Shown one piece after another: positions 9,901-22,177 of a stretch of 64,000 nucleotides of DNA (within the stretch, counting starts at the first letter, position 1; each line of letters opens with the position of its first letter). Both the position numbers and the translations under genes were made by a program. Below the pieces are notes generated by a model. The model had not been told where the DNA came from and did no database searches. It worked only from the letters and a program-made list of their open reading frames with translations. The stretch is from Catellatospora citrea (GTDB lineage Bacteria; Actinomycetota; Actinomycetes; Mycobacteriales; Micromonosporaceae): the NCBI RefSeq assembly GCF_003610235.1, contig NZ_RAPR01000001.1, positions 930,001 to 994,000 on the forward strand. Reading direction: 5' to 3'.

Positions 9901-11252
9901 GCGTACGCGTTGGTCTCGGTTTCGGCGTAGGCGTCCTGGGTGATGACCAGCTCCGCCGCCTCCAGCCCCGCGATGACCGTACGCCGGTTGCCGACCGAGG
10001 CGACCGGATTGGTGCACATGATCCAGCACGCCTTGATCTGCCCGTCGGCCATCCGCGAGAACATCTCCACGGTGCCCTTGCCCACCTCGGTGCGCAGCGT
10101 GCCCGCCGGCAGGCCCCACTCCCGCTCGGTGAACTCCCGGTCGGCCGCGACCAGCACCGAGCGCTGCCCCGGCAGGCCCGGCCCCATGTAGCCCATCTCC
10201 CGGCCGCCCATCGCGTTCGGCTGGCCCGTGAGCGAGAACGGCCCGCTGCCGGGCCGGCAGATCGCGGCGGTCGCCAGGTGCAGGTTGCACAGCGCGTTGG
10301 TGTTCCAGGTGCCGTGGGTGCTCTGGTTGAGCCCCATCGTCCAGCAGCTCATCCAGTTGGGGGCCGCGCCGATCAGCGCCGCGGCGGCCCGGATGTCCGC
10401 CTCCGGGATGCCGGTGATCCGGGCGACCGCCGCGGGCGGGTAGTCGGCCAGCAGCTCCGGCATCGCCGCCCAGCCCTCGGTGCTGTCGGCGATGAACTGC
10501 TCGTCGATGTCACCGGCCTCGACCAGCAGGTGCAGCAGGCCGTTGAGCAGCGCCAGGTCGGTGCCCGGCGCGATCTGCAGGAACAGGTCGGCCTTGTCGG
10601 CCGTGGCGGTGCGGCGCGGGTCGACCACGATCAGCTTCGCGCCGGCCCTGACCCGGTCCATCATCCGCAGGAAAAGGATCGGGTGGCAGTCGGCCATGTT
10701 CGAGCCGATGACGAAGAACAGGTCGGCGTGGTCGAAGTCGTCGTACGACCCGGGCGGCCCGTCCGCGCCCAGCGACAGCTTGTAGCCGCTGCCCGCGCTG
10801 GCCATGCACAGCCGCGAGTTCGACTCGATCTGGTTGGTGCCGATGAAGCCCTTGGCGAGCTTGTTCGCCAGGTACTGCGCCTCCAGCGTCAGCTGGCCCG
10901 ACACGTACAGCGCCACCGCGTCCGGGCCGTGCTCGTCGATGATCCGGCGCAGCCCCCGCGCGGTGCGGGTGATCGCCTCGTCCACACCCGCGTCCACCGG
11001 CTCGGCCCCGCGCGCCGGCCGCACCCGCGCCGTCGCCAGGCGGCCCGGCGCGGCCAGCATCTCGGCGCTGGTCGCACCCTTGGTGCACAGCCTGCCGCGG
11101 TTGGCCGGGTGCTCGCGGTCCCCGGAGACTTTCAGCACGCGCCGACCGCCGTCGGGGCCCTGCCCGATGTGGAGGATCATCCCGCAGCCGACGCCGCAGT
11201 ACGAACACACTGTCCTGACCTGGGACGTCCCAGCACGGTCAGCGGACGCCAT
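6948..11252 (-). CDS. Assimilatory nitrate reductase fused to sulfite-reductase-type flavoprotein
   Basis: A 1434-residue single-chain enzyme predicted to reduce nitrate to nitrite in the cytoplasm with NAD(P)H. The first 800 residues are a molybdopterin oxidoreductase: a 4Fe-4S site at Cys16, Cys19, Cys23 and Cys56 (CSYCGVGC), a NapA/NasC-type molybdenum-ligand Cys in [11 protein letters not shown], and a molydopterin dinucleotide-binding C-terminal domain. From about residue 850 a flavodoxin domain begins ([13 protein letters not shown]), followed by a CysJ-like FAD domain ([10 protein letters not shown]) and a nucleotide-binding domain with [12 protein letters not shown] 11252 is chosen because it abuts the iron-sulfur motif; an in-frame extension to 11639 reads through a promoter region. 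The fusion supplies electrons in cis, so no separate ferredoxin or NasB subunit is needed. Confidence 0.94.
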   Translation of the reverse strand: MASADRAGTSQVRTVCSYCGVGCGMILHIGQGPDGGRRVLKVSGDREHPANRGRLCTKGATSAEMLAAPGRLATARVRPARGAEPVDAGVDEAITRTARGLRRIIDEHGPDAVALYVSGQLTLEAQYLANKLAKGFIGTNQIESNSRLCMASAGSGYKLSLGADGPPGSYDDFDHADLFFVIGSNMADCHPILFLRMMDRVRAGAKLIVVDPRRTATADKADLFLQIAPGTDLALLNGLLHLLVEAGDIDEQFIADSTEGWAAMPELLADYPPAAVARITGIPEADIRAAAALIGAAPNWMSCWTMGLNQSTHGTWNTNALCNLHLATAAICRPGSGPFSLTGQPNAMGGREMGYMGPGLPGQRSVLVAADREFTEREWGLPAGTLRTEVGKGTVEMFSRMADGQIKACWIMCTNPVASVGNRRTVIAGLEAAELVITQDAYAETETNAYADVVLPAATWSETDGIMINSERNLTLVSAAVPPPGQALPDWQLIARVAAEMGYADAFDYAGAEEVFAELRRFANPQTGYDLRGVTYERLRQTPVQWPAAPDGPDRNPVRYLDGQLADGDRPRLTFPTASGRAVFHPRPHLPAAELPDDDYPFVLNTGRLQHQWHTMTKTGKVAKLGRLNPAPFVELHPADAADLDVRDGDLVEVASRRGRAVLPAVVTERVLPGSCFAPFHWNDLYGEYLSVNAVTSDAVDPISFQPELKVCAVALTKVAAPAEQRQPWDGAVEAPSDAGLLPLPDAAASALLADDDLAPPVFSRAQRRYLAGFLSGVAATPPAPGTAPCLPGDAPFDADQAGWLNGFLAGRFARTPAPGGRPAVADRPHPPAADRSHPAVADRVQPVASDTRVVEVLWASQTGNAEEFAATAARRLAEAGWQARLRGMDGPATDLSAGEAALLVITSTFGDGDAPDNGAGFWDFLDRPDAPRLDGRRYAVLALGDSSYADFCGHGRRLDSRLSELGGQRLAERVDCEPDYDSAALAWLDQVVAALDAAVPPGRHAPSGPGAMAIPDVAYGSDQDLSSMPGGSAADGRAVGGAAPAARSDGRAGGSAVGVLDAAPTKATPMTAVLTGNRLLSLDGSAKEVRRFTFDTSGGTLDYAAGDALGVWPTNCPDLVAEWLAVTGLHPDQTVDVGGPVPLAEALLRRLDITRVTPGLLRFVAERGHDPHLKTLLRPDNKGELAKWTWDRQAVDVVAGHAVRAAAADWVAVLPRLQPRLYSISSSPLLDPRRVSLTVSVVRFGNHRGQPRKGVCSSYLADAAPDTPVPVFLQRTPHFRPPADGATPMIMVGPGTGVAPFVAFLQQRRASGARGRNWLFFGEQRRDTDFYYADELAELAADGVLTRLDLAFSRDRRSKVYVQDRMREHGAQLWAWLRDGAHFYVCGDAGRMAKDVDAALREIVAVHGRLDPDAATAYVKQLAADRRYLRDVY

Positions 11253-11325
11253 GCCTGTTCCTCCACATGTCGGCGAAGGCACCCGGGCGACGCCCCGTGA
11301 TGCCTCCCGACGGTAGGAACCCGCC

Positions 11326-11341
11326 GTTACCGAGGCGTCAC
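11326..11341 (-). promoter_or_regulatory. Candidate GlnR site upstream of nitrate reductase
   Basis: Read on the minus strand this is GTGAC-6-GTAAC, which fits the actinobacterial GlnR half-site pair (GTnAC, 6 bases, GaAAC-like). It lies 74-89 bases before the nitrate reductase start. GlnR is known to activate nitrate assimilation genes in related actinomycetes. This is a pattern match, not proof of binding. Confidence 0.5.
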
Positions 11342-11514
11342 ACCACCCGCCCCTGGACATTACGCGCGCCACACATCGGCAACCAGCCATGTGTGAGTGA
11401 TCGTCGCGCATACGACGCAGGGGGCATCGCACCAGCGGTGCGCGCTGCCGCTCCATTGCCCTCGAAACATTCGCATGTGACGATGACTGCACCGTCGAGG
11501 GGAGAGACCGCGCC

Positions 11515-13344
11515 ATGCGAAAGACCTTGCGAACAGCTGGGCTCGTAGCGGGAGTTCTGGCACTGACACTGGCCGCCGGATCGGCCTGGGCACACGACCC
11601 GAACAGCGCCGAAGGCCGCGAGGAAGTGCGGCGCATCATGGCCGACTACGAGGCTCCGGTCCGCGCCGAGGCCGCCGCGCTCGCCGCGACCCCGTGCGTC
11701 GGCGGCTTCGCCGGCACCTACCCGTGCAGCAACGTCGACCTGCTCAGCGTGCTGCCACTGGGCTCGATCGGCGGCGGCAACGGCAACAGCATGTGGGGCT
11801 GGACGGACAGCACGACCGGCAAGGAGTACATCATCTTCGGCCGGACCACCGGCGCGGCCTTCGTCGACGTGACCGTGCCGACCGCACCGGTCTACCTCGG
11901 CAACCTGCCGTCCTACAACGGCACGTCGAGCTCCTGGCGCGACATCAAAGTGTACGCCAACCACGCCTACATCGGCGCGGACTCCATCAGCTCGCACGGC
12001 ATGCAGGTCTTCGACCTCACCCGGCTGCGCACCGTCACCACCCCGCAGACGTTCGCGGCCGACGCCCGCTACACCGGCTTCGGCAACTCGCACACGCTGT
12101 CGGTCAACGAGGAGACCGGGTTCATCTACGCCGTCGGCACCAACACGTGCAGCGGCGGCGTGCACATGGTCAACGTGCAGAACCCGAAGGTCCCGGTCAA
12201 CGCGGGCTGCGTCAGCAACGACGGCTACGTGCACGAGAACCAGTGCGTGGTCTACCACGGCCCGGACACCACGTACACCAACCACGAGATCTGCTTCAAC
12301 TACAACGTGGACACGCTGACCATCGTGGACGTGACCAACAAGGCCGCCCCCGTGCAGCTGTCGCGCACCGGGTACGTCGGCGTCGGATACACCCACCAGG
12401 GCTGGCTGACCGGCGACCACGCCCGGCTGCTGATGGACGACGAGACCGACTCGGACCTGCCCGGCACCAAGACCTTCATCTGGAACGTGTCCGACCTCAA
12501 CGCGCCGGTCAACACCGGGGTGCACGTGTCGCCGACCATCCAGGCCACCGACCACAACCTGTACATCATCGGCGACAAGGCCTACCAGGCCAGCTACCGC
12601 GCGGGCCTGCGCATCCTGGACATCACCGGGATCGCGTCGAACTCCCTGAGCGAGATCGCCTACTTCGACATCTACCCGGCGTCGAACAACACCGGCTTCA
12701 ACGGGGCCTGGAACGTGTACCCGTTCTTCGCCAGCGGCACCATCGCGATCAGCGGCATCGAACAGGGCCTGGTGCTGGTCAAGCACAACCCGGGCGCACC
12801 CGTCACCACGGTCTGGAGCGACACCTTCGAGACCGCCACCGGCTGGACCGTCAACCCGGCCGGCACCGACACCGCCACCCTCGGCCTCTGGGAGCGCGGC
12901 GACCCCGCGGCCACCACCTCCAGCGGCGCCAAGCAGCTCGGCACCACCGTGAGCGGCGTGAACGACCTGGTCACCGGCCGCCTGGCCGGCTCGGCCGCGG
13001 GCGACTACGACGTCGACGGCGGCCTCACCAGCGTGCGCTCGCCGTCGATCGCCCTGCCCGGCAGCGGCGTGCTGAAACTGAACCTGTCCTGGTATCTGGC
13101 CCACGGCAGCAACGCCTCCACCGCCGACTACTTCCGCATCTCGGTGGTCCACTCCGGCGGCACCACCCAGCTGTTCAACCAGGCCGGCGCGGCGTCCAAC
13201 CGCAACGGCGCGTGGACCACCGGCAGCTGGGACCTGTCGGCCTACGCCGGCCAGTCCGTCCAGATCCTCGTCCAGGCCGCCGACCTGTCCGGCGCCAGCC
13301 TCCTCGAAGCCGCCGTCGACGACGTCACCATCACCCGCCAGTAA
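11515..13344 (+). CDS. Secreted choice-of-anchor B family protein (LVIVD-repeat beta-propeller)
   Basis: A 609-residue exported protein. The N-terminus is a Sec signal peptide ([26 protein letters not shown], cleavage after AWA). The next 420 residues carry repeated LVIVD-like units (for example [39 protein letters not shown]) as in choice-of-anchor B proteins, expected to fold as a beta-propeller. The last 170 residues ([17 protein letters not shown] to the end) form a jelly-roll-type adhesion or carbohydrate-binding-like domain ending DDVTITRQ. A strong GGGGAGAG site precedes the ATG. A hairpin terminator follows at once. The biological role of the family is unknown; the C-terminal domain suggests surface or matrix binding. 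Confidence 0.82.
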   Translation: MRKTLRTAGLVAGVLALTLAAGSAWAHDPNSAEGREEVRRIMADYEAPVRAEAAALAATPCVGGFAGTYPCSNVDLLSVLPLGSIGGGNGNSMWGWTDSTTGKEYIIFGRTTGAAFVDVTVPTAPVYLGNLPSYNGTSSSWRDIKVYANHAYIGADSISSHGMQVFDLTRLRTVTTPQTFAADARYTGFGNSHTLSVNEETGFIYAVGTNTCSGGVHMVNVQNPKVPVNAGCVSNDGYVHENQCVVYHGPDTTYTNHEICFNYNVDTLTIVDVTNKAAPVQLSRTGYVGVGYTHQGWLTGDHARLLMDDETDSDLPGTKTFIWNVSDLNAPVNTGVHVSPTIQATDHNLYIIGDKAYQASYRAGLRILDITGIASNSLSEIAYFDIYPASNNTGFNGAWNVYPFFASGTIAISGIEQGLVLVKHNPGAPVTTVWSDTFETATGWTVNPAGTDTATLGLWERGDPAATTSSGAKQLGTTVSGVNDLVTGRLAGSAAGDYDVDGGLTSVRSPSIALPGSGVLKLNLSWYLAHGSNASTADYFRISVVHSGGTTQLFNQAGAASNRNGAWTTGSWDLSAYAGQSVQILVQAADLSGASLLEAAVDDVTITRQ

Positions 13345-13392
13345 AGGAAGGGCACCTTCTTATCGCTATGCGTAGAAGAAGGTGCCCTTCTT
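13345..13392. terminator. Bidirectional hairpin terminator (dispersed family, copy 1)
   Basis: AAGGGCACCTTCTT at 13348-13361 pairs perfectly with 13376-13389 and extends by G-C, G-T and A-T pairs, around a 14-base loop containing ATCGCTATGCG. It starts right after the stop codon at 13344. A near-identical hairpin is at 31374-31424, so this is a genome-dispersed terminator sequence. Confidence 0.8.
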
Positions 13393-13417
13393 AACCCCTC
13401 ACCCGAAGGGACCTGCC

Positions 13418-14272
13418 GTGACGGCTGGCAATTGGCGACGATTGCTGCCCTACCTGGTGCTCGTCACCGCCGCCGCGATCACCATCGGTTACGTGCTCGA
13501 CGAGCTGCCTGCCACGCCGTCCGGCGCGGCTCCGGCGGCCTCGCCGTCGCCCACCCCGTTCATGCACAGCGACGGGCTGTCCGACAGCCACGACGGCTAC
13601 CTCATCCAGCCCGTCACCCTGCCCACCAAACGCGGCAAGGCGATCCCGGTCGCCTTCCGCATCCTCGGGCCGGACGGACTGCCACTGCGCACCTACGAGA
13701 CGATCCAGACCAAGCAACTACACCTTTACCTGGTACGCGACGACGCCAGCGGCTACCAGCACCTGCACCCCGAACTCACCGACAACACGTGGACCACGAA
13801 GGTCGACGTCACCGACGGCGGCGCGTACCGCTTCTACGCCGAGTTCGTCCCGCGCGGCAAGGACGCCCTCGGCCACCCGACGGTCCTCGGCCTGCCCTTC
13901 CTGATCACCGGCGATACCGAACTGGCCCCACTGCCCGCCCCCGCCCCGACCGCGACCGCCGACGGCTTCACCCTGACCCGGCTCGACGGGGTCACCCACC
14001 TGCGCGCCGGACGGGGCGAGCTGCTGCGGTTCCAGGTCTCCTCCGCCGCCGGACCGCCCGTCCTCGAGCCCCACCTGGGGGCGATGGCGCACATGTCGGC
14101 GTTCGAGGTCCGCACGCTGTCGTTGACCCACGCGCACGCGGCCGCCGACGCCCCCGACGCGACCCTGACCTTCCACGTCGAGTTCGCCAACCGCGGCGAG
14201 CAGCGCCTGTACGTCGAGTTCAAGGTCGCCGGGGTGGTGCATCGGACGGCGTTCACCGTCTTCGTGACCTGA
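13418..14272 (+). CDS. Membrane-anchored His-rich exported protein
   Basis: A 284-residue protein of unknown function. Residues 8-28 form a signal anchor (LLPYLVLVTAAAITIGYVL), followed by a Pro/Ala linker. Two beta-rich domains follow, each carrying clustered histidines: YQHLHPEL in the first (about residue 117) and MAHMSAFEV with LSLTHAHAAAD in the second (about 215-240), ending in an immunoglobulin-like tail (RLYVEFKVAGVVHRTAFTVFV). The His/Met content suggests extracytoplasmic metal binding, and similar proteins sit beside copper-handling genes in other actinomycetes; that is from memory and unverified. GTG 13418 with AAGGGA upstream is preferred because an in-frame ATG at 13382 lies inside the terminator hairpin. 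Confidence 0.68.
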   Translation: MTAGNWRRLLPYLVLVTAAAITIGYVLDELPATPSGAAPAASPSPTPFMHSDGLSDSHDGYLIQPVTLPTKRGKAIPVAFRILGPDGLPLRTYETIQTKQLHLYLVRDDASGYQHLHPELTDNTWTTKVDVTDGGAYRFYAEFVPRGKDALGHPTVLGLPFLITGDTELAPLPAPAPTATADGFTLTRLDGVTHLRAGRGELLRFQVSSAAGPPVLEPHLGAMAHMSAFEVRTLSLTHAHAAADAPDATLTFHVEFANRGEQRLYVEFKVAGVVHRTAFTVFVT

Positions 14273-14285
14273 GCACCGCCCGGGG

Positions 14286-17792
<3,507 letters not shown>

Positions 17793-17828
17793 TCCCGCAT
17801 TCTGCGCCGCGGCGAGCCGGGCCCGACA

Positions 17829-17866
17829 GGGCCCAAAGTCCCTACCGCGGACGGGACCTCGGCCCT
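17829..17866. promoter_or_regulatory. Pair of candidate DevR-type boxes between devR-like gene and membrane protein
   Basis: 17829-17842 reads GGGCCCAAAGTCCC, whose complement GGGACTTTGGGCCC differs at two positions from the box at 15365-15378. A second, one base shorter copy GGGACCTCGGCCC is at 17853-17865. They sit 37-50 bases from the regulator start and 86-98 bases from the start of the gene at 17951. Confidence 0.6.
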
Positions 17867-17950
17867 GCCCGGTCGGGCCCTCACGCCCTGCCCGGCGACG
17901 TCGCCGACGGCGACGCTGAACGCAGACAACCAGCGTCCCAAGGAGACGAC

Positions 17951-18592
17951 ATGAAGCGCAGGACCCTCGACCTGATGTTCAGCCTCGGCGGCGTGCTGAT
18001 CGCCGTGCTGCTGGCCGTCGCGGGCGTGGTGCTCTCGGCCAACGCACGGTTCGCCGAGGACTACGTCGCCACGCAGCTGGCGCAGCAGAACATCACGTTC
18101 AAGCCGCTCGACACCCTCACCGACGAGGAGCGCCGGTCGCCCGGCCTGGTGGAGTACGCCGGACAGCGGCTGACCACCGGCAAGCAGGCCGAGGTGTACG
18201 CCAACGAGTTCATCGGCCTGCACCTGAAGTCGATCGCCGGCGGCCGGACCTATGCCGACCTCGGTGAGCCGCAGACCGCGCTGCGGGCGCAGGTCACCCA
18301 GGCGCAGCAGGCAGGCGCGGCGAACCTCGCCGAGTTGCAGCAGCAGCTCGCCGACGTGACGGCGCAGCGGGAGACGGTGTTCAAGGGCGAGACCCTGCGC
18401 GGGCTGCTGCTGACCACGTACGGCTTCAGCGAGTTCGGGGTGAAGGCGGGGCAGGCCGCTCTGGTCGCCTACGCGGCAGCGGTGCTGCTGGCGCTGCTGG
18501 CCGCCGCGGGCCTGGTCCACGCGTGGATGACGCCGCGCACCCGGGCCTTCGCGCCGGTCGAGCAGGCGACCCGCGAGCCTGCCGGGGTCTGA
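17951..18592 (+). CDS. Two-helix membrane protein, probable member of the DevR-like regulon
   Basis: A 213-residue protein with hydrophobic helices at about residues 9-31 and 166-192 and an external or lumenal middle part of about 130 residues. The middle part contains a Gln/Ala-rich stretch with coiled-coil character (ALRAQVTQAQQAGAANLAELQQQLADV, about 114-140) and acidic N-terminal half (TLTDEERRSPGLVEY). Start at ATG 17951 with AAGGAG seven bases upstream. I know similar proteins in actinomycetes only as uncharacterised. The shared intergenic boxes with the DevR-like gene suggest redox or hypoxia control. A strong hairpin follows. Confidence 0.75.
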   Translation: MKRRTLDLMFSLGGVLIAVLLAVAGVVLSANARFAEDYVATQLAQQNITFKPLDTLTDEERRSPGLVEYAGQRLTTGKQAEVYANEFIGLHLKSIAGGRTYADLGEPQTALRAQVTQAQQAGAANLAELQQQLADVTAQRETVFKGETLRGLLLTTYGFSEFGVKAGQAALVAYAAAVLLALLAAAGLVHAWMTPRTRAFAPVEQATREPAGV

Positions 18593-18600
18593 TCCGGTCC

Positions 18601-18634
18601 GGCGCGGCGGCGGTCTTCGGGCCGCCGCCGCGCC
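18601..18634 (+). terminator. Hairpin terminator after the two-helix membrane protein
   Basis: GGCGCGGCGGCGG at 18601-18613 pairs with 18622-18634, a 13-bp perfect GC-rich stem with an 8-base loop, starting 9 bases after the stop codon. No T tract. Confidence 0.65.
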
Positions 18635-18802
18635 GTCGGGTGCGAACTGAGCCCCGCCGCACGGTCTTCAGACGCGTACGACGAGGCAGTCTCAGGATAA
18701 GGGGATCCGGTCGTGATCCGGCCCTTCTTCTTCACGATCACTCAGGCGGCGGGCATCGCGCGGACCCGCCGACTGTTCAGCGGACGACGTACCATCGCGC
18801 TG

Positions 18803-19144
18803 GTGGACACCATCGCCTCCCCACCGACCTACGGGCAGGTGCTGGCCCGGTTCGGGCACGCACTGTCCGATCCGACCCGGGCCCGGCTGCTGCTGGCCCT
18901 GCGCGACGGCCCGGCGTATCCGGCGGAGCTGGCCGAGCTGCTGGCCGTCAGCCGCCAGAACATGTCCAACCACCTCGCCTGCCTACGCGGCTGCGGGCTG
19001 GTGGTGGCCGTGCCCGAGGGCCGCCGCTCGCGCTACGAACTCGCCGACCCGCGGCTCGCCCACGCCCTCGGCGACCTGCTGGGTGTGGTGCTGGCGGTCG
19101 ATCCGGCCGCCTGCCGGATGGCCGAGGACGACTTCTCGGGCTGA
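18803..19144 (+). CDS. CmtR-like ArsR-family metal sensor
   Basis: A 113-residue winged-helix repressor of the ArsR/SmtB family. The recognition region (LLAVSRQNMSNHLACLRGCGLV) contains two Cys at residues 60 and 64, and a third Cys at 104 (PAACRMAED). This triad matches Cys57, Cys61 and Cys102 that bind Cd or Pb in mycobacterial CmtR, so soft-metal sensing is likely. I use GTG 18803, giving CmtR-like length; an in-frame GTG at 18713 would add 30 residues of unlikely composition. The gene converges on a cation diffusion facilitator gene 13 bases away, its probable target pathway, although a shared promoter is not possible in this arrangement. Confidence 0.85.
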   Translation: MDTIASPPTYGQVLARFGHALSDPTRARLLLALRDGPAYPAELAELLAVSRQNMSNHLACLRGCGLVVAVPEGRRSRYELADPRLAHALGDLLGVVLAVDPAACRMAEDDFSG

Positions 19145-19157
19145 GCCCGGCCCGTCC

Positions 19158-20132
19158 TCAGCGGCGGTGGACCCGGCCGTGCGCGGACTCGCAGTGCTCG
19201 TCGGCGCTCTCCCGGACGTGATGGTCGACCTGCAGCGTGGTGTGGGTGATCCCGTGCTCCGCCGCCAGCGTCCGCTCCAGTTCCCGCCGCACCAGGTGGC
19301 AGTCGGCGGGCTCGTCGACGAGCACGTGCGCCGACAGCGCCGCCTGCCCGGAGTCGATCGTCCACACGTGCAGGTCGTGCACCTCGACGACGCCGTCGGC
19401 GGCGAGCATGTCCACCCCGATCACGTCGGGGCGCACCCCGGCGGGCGCCGCGTTGAGCAGCACCCGGCCGGACTCGCCCAGCAGGTTCCAGCCACCCCTG
19501 ATCATGAGCACGACCACGACCAGCGTGGCGACGGCGTCGGCGCGGGCCCAGCCGGTCAGCAGCACCACCAGGCCTGCCGCCGTCGCCGCGACCGAGGCGA
19601 ACATGTCCATCAGCACGTGCTGGTAGGCGCCCTGGACGTTGAGGCTGGACCGGTTGGCCTTGCCGATCGCCCACGCGGCCAGCACGTTGACGGCCAGGCC
19701 GAGCAGTCCGGTGACCACGACCATCCACCCGGTGACCTCGGTGGGCTCGGCCAGCCGGGTGATCGCCTCGTAGCCCAGCCAGCCCGCCAGCAGCAGCAGG
19801 CTCAACCCGTTGGCCGCGGCGGACAGGATCTCGGCCCGGGCCAGGCCGAACGTGTAGCGTCCGCCGGCGGGCCGGGCGGCGAACCGCATGGCGACCAGCG
19901 CGAGCACGATGGCGGCGGCGTCGGTGAGCATGTGCGCGGCGTCGGAGATGAGGGCCAGCGACTGCGCGAGCACCCCGACGACGACCTCGACCGCCATGAA
20001 CGCGGCGATGACCGACAGTGCGATCGCCAGCCACTTTCGGTCGGCGTCGCGGCTCACCCCGTGGGCGTGGCCGTGCCCGTCGTGCGCGTGCCCGTCATGA
20101 ACGTGCCCGTCGTGCCCATGGTCGTCATGCAT
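19158..20132 (-). CDS. czcD: Cation diffusion facilitator metal exporter
   Basis: A 324-residue CDF transporter for Zn, Cd or Co export by proton antiport. The N-terminus is His-rich (MHDDHGHDGHVHDGH). Six membrane helices follow, with the metal-site HxxxD pairs HMLTD (His67, Asp71) in helix 2 and HVLMD in helix 5. The C-terminal cytoplasmic domain (VVEVHDLHVWTIDSGQAALSAHV) is typical of ZT-dimer folds and ends with a second His cluster (HHVRESADEHCESAHGRVHRR). Its neighbour is a CmtR-like sensor. Metal specificity cannot be decided from sequence. Confidence 0.93.
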   Translation of the reverse strand: MHDDHGHDGHVHDGHAHDGHGHAHGVSRDADRKWLAIALSVIAAFMAVEVVVGVLAQSLALISDAAHMLTDAAAIVLALVAMRFAARPAGGRYTFGLARAEILSAAANGLSLLLLAGWLGYEAITRLAEPTEVTGWMVVVTGLLGLAVNVLAAWAIGKANRSSLNVQGAYQHVLMDMFASVAATAAGLVVLLTGWARADAVATLVVVVLMIRGGWNLLGESGRVLLNAAPAGVRPDVIGVDMLAADGVVEVHDLHVWTIDSGQAALSAHVLVDEPADCHLVRRELERTLAAEHGITHTTLQVDHHVRESADEHCESAHGRVHRR

Positions 20133-20362
20133 CGTCGTCCACCTTGTGCCCGGAATGCTGACATCGTGCTCCCCAGCAGGGGAAAGAGCCGCCCCGACGC
20201 GCGCGGCACCCGACGGTACAGCGAATCATGAATTCATTGCAACATGAACATGGGAACGGATGTCATCGCCGCACCGCCACGGTACGCAAGCGCGCGACCG
20301 CGTGCTGTCGTCCCGCGGACGCACCCTCCACTCTGTCGCCACGGATGTCTATGGTTCACGCC

Positions 20363-22171
20363 ATGGACGACCTCCTCGCCCCCCGCCGACCCGTCTTCGA
20401 CGCCCGCATCAGCCTGGCCACCGCCGTGCACGCGCAGCCCGGCGTGTACGCCCTGCTGCTCGGCTCCGGCACCTCCACGGCGGCCGGCGTGCCCACCGGT
20501 TGGGGTGTCGTGACGGCGCTGGTCGCGAAGGTCGCCGCAGCCGCCGGCGAGGCCATGCCCACCGACGCCGACATCGAGAAGTGGTGGACCGAACACGGCG
20601 ACGGCGCGCCACTGGGCTACTCCGCGCTGCTGGAATCGCTGGCCAGCACCCCTGCGGCGCGGCGGGCGCTGCTGGCGTCGTTCTTCGAGCCGACCCCCGA
20701 GGAGCGCTTGCAGGGCATCAAGGTCCCCGGCGCCGCCCACCGCGCCATCGCGGCTCTGGTCGCCCGCGGTGCGGTGCGCGTCATCATCACCACGAACTTC
20801 GACCGGCTCATCGAGCAGGCGCTCGAAGCCGAGGGCATCTTCCCGCAGGTCATCGCCAGCCCGGCCGCGATCGAGGGCATGGAGCCGCTGCCCCACGCCC
20901 GCTGCACCGTCATCAAGCTGCACGGCGACTACGCCCGCACCGACCAGCTCAACACCGTCGAGGAGCTGAGCGTCTACTCCGCGCCGTGGCAGCGGCTGCT
21001 CGAACGCGTGCTCGACGAGTACGGCCTGATCGTCAACGGCTGGTCCGGCGACTGGGACCACGGCCTGGTCGCCGCGCTCGAAGGCACCCGGTCCCGGCGC
21101 TACCCCCTGTTCTGGGCCTCCCGCGGCGAGCTGGGCCAGATCGCCAAGCGCCTGGTCGCGCAGCACCGAGCCCACGTCATCACCGGGGCCGCCGCCGAGC
21201 AGTTCTTCCCCGACCTCGTCAACCGCCTGGAAGCCCTCGACGACCTCGCCGACCCGCCGCTGACCAAGGCCATGGCGGTGGCCCGGCTCAAGCGGCTGCT
21301 GCCCGACCCGGTCAAGCACATCGAGGTCGCCGACCTGTTCGACACCGAGATCCGGCGGCTGCGCGACTACCTGCGGGCCATGCCCCCGGCACCCCCTGCG
21401 CCGGACCCCGCGACCCTGCAGCGGGCCCACGACGACGTGCGCGCCCGCTGCGACACGCTGATGCGGCTGCTCGCCCACGGCGTCTACCTCGACCGCGACC
21501 GGCAGCACACCGCCCTGTGGGTACGCGTCATCGAGCAGCTCATGCGCGCCCGCCGCCGCCCCGAGGGCGAACCCGACCCGCGCTGGGCGAACCTGCAGCA
21601 CTACCCGGCGCTGCTCGCGCTGAAGACGGCGAGCCTGGCCGCGGTCGCGTGCTACCACGACGACGTGCTGCTGCGGCTGCTGCGCCGCCCCACCTGGCGG
21701 ATCCGGGCCGGCAACGGCCACCGGCCGGTCGCCGCGATGGACGCGCTGCACGACTGCCGGGTGCTCGACTTCGACACCGTCAACGCTTTCCCTCGCTGGC
21801 AGGGTGTCACCTGGCAGTATCCGCAGAGCCGGCTGCTGCGCGAGGACACCCTGTCCGTGCTGCTGCCGCTGGTCGGCGACGAGGACTCGTTCCTGCAGCT
21901 CTACCACCGCACCGAGTACCGGACCGCGCTGGCGCAGTCGCTGTTCGGGGTCGGCGACGGGCTGGGACCCGCACCGGGCGGGTTCGCCGTGGACTCCCAG
22001 TGGGCCGCCGACGGCACCCTGTACTGGGAGGCCGACTTCCGGGAGAACGCCGACCGCGACATCTGGGAGCGCACGCCGCTCGGGCGCAGGGACGGCGAGG
22101 CGTACGGCCGCCGGCTCGCCGTCCTGGCCGAGCAGTTGCGTACCGCCGGTCACCGGCCACCCGCCGACTGA
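20363..22171 (+). CDS. SIR2-domain protein with large uncharacterised C-terminal region (candidate NAD-degrading effector)
   Basis: A 602-residue protein. The first 240 residues are a SIR2-like domain: [11 protein letters not shown] (about 34-44) for NAD binding, TTNFD (143-147), KLHGDY with the expected catalytic His at 187, and VNGWSGDWD (224-232). Such SIR2 domains in prokaryotic immunity (ThsA, DSR, SIR2-APAZ/HerA proteins) act as NAD hydrolases. The remaining 360 residues contain a helical region and an alpha/beta-poor region that I do not recognise; no membrane helix and no SLOG domain are evident. Other possible starts are ATG 20345 and 20351; none has a strong ribosome site. The stop is six bases from the stop of the convergent MBP-fold gene, next to a TIR gene. 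Confidence 0.82.
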   Translation: MDDLLAPRRPVFDARISLATAVHAQPGVYALLLGSGTSTAAGVPTGWGVVTALVAKVAAAAGEAMPTDADIEKWWTEHGDGAPLGYSALLESLASTPAARRALLASFFEPTPEERLQGIKVPGAAHRAIAALVARGAVRVIITTNFDRLIEQALEAEGIFPQVIASPAAIEGMEPLPHARCTVIKLHGDYARTDQLNTVEELSVYSAPWQRLLERVLDEYGLIVNGWSGDWDHGLVAALEGTRSRRYPLFWASRGELGQIAKRLVAQHRAHVITGAAAEQFFPDLVNRLEALDDLADPPLTKAMAVARLKRLLPDPVKHIEVADLFDTEIRRLRDYLRAMPPAPPAPDPATLQRAHDDVRARCDTLMRLLAHGVYLDRDRQHTALWVRVIEQLMRARRRPEGEPDPRWANLQHYPALLALKTASLAAVACYHDDVLLRLLRRPTWRIRAGNGHRPVAAMDALHDCRVLDFDTVNAFPRWQGVTWQYPQSRLLREDTLSVLLPLVGDEDSFLQLYHRTEYRTALAQSLFGVGDGLGPAPGGFAVDSQWAADGTLYWEADFRENADRDIWERTPLGRRDGEAYGRRLAVLAEQLRTAGHRPPAD

Positions 22172-22177
22172 CCTGCG

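Noticed and set aside
13382..13417. ATG 13382 as start of the His-rich exported protein.
   Set aside because: It lies in the right arm of the terminator hairpin. GTG 13418 has AAGGGA at the right distance.
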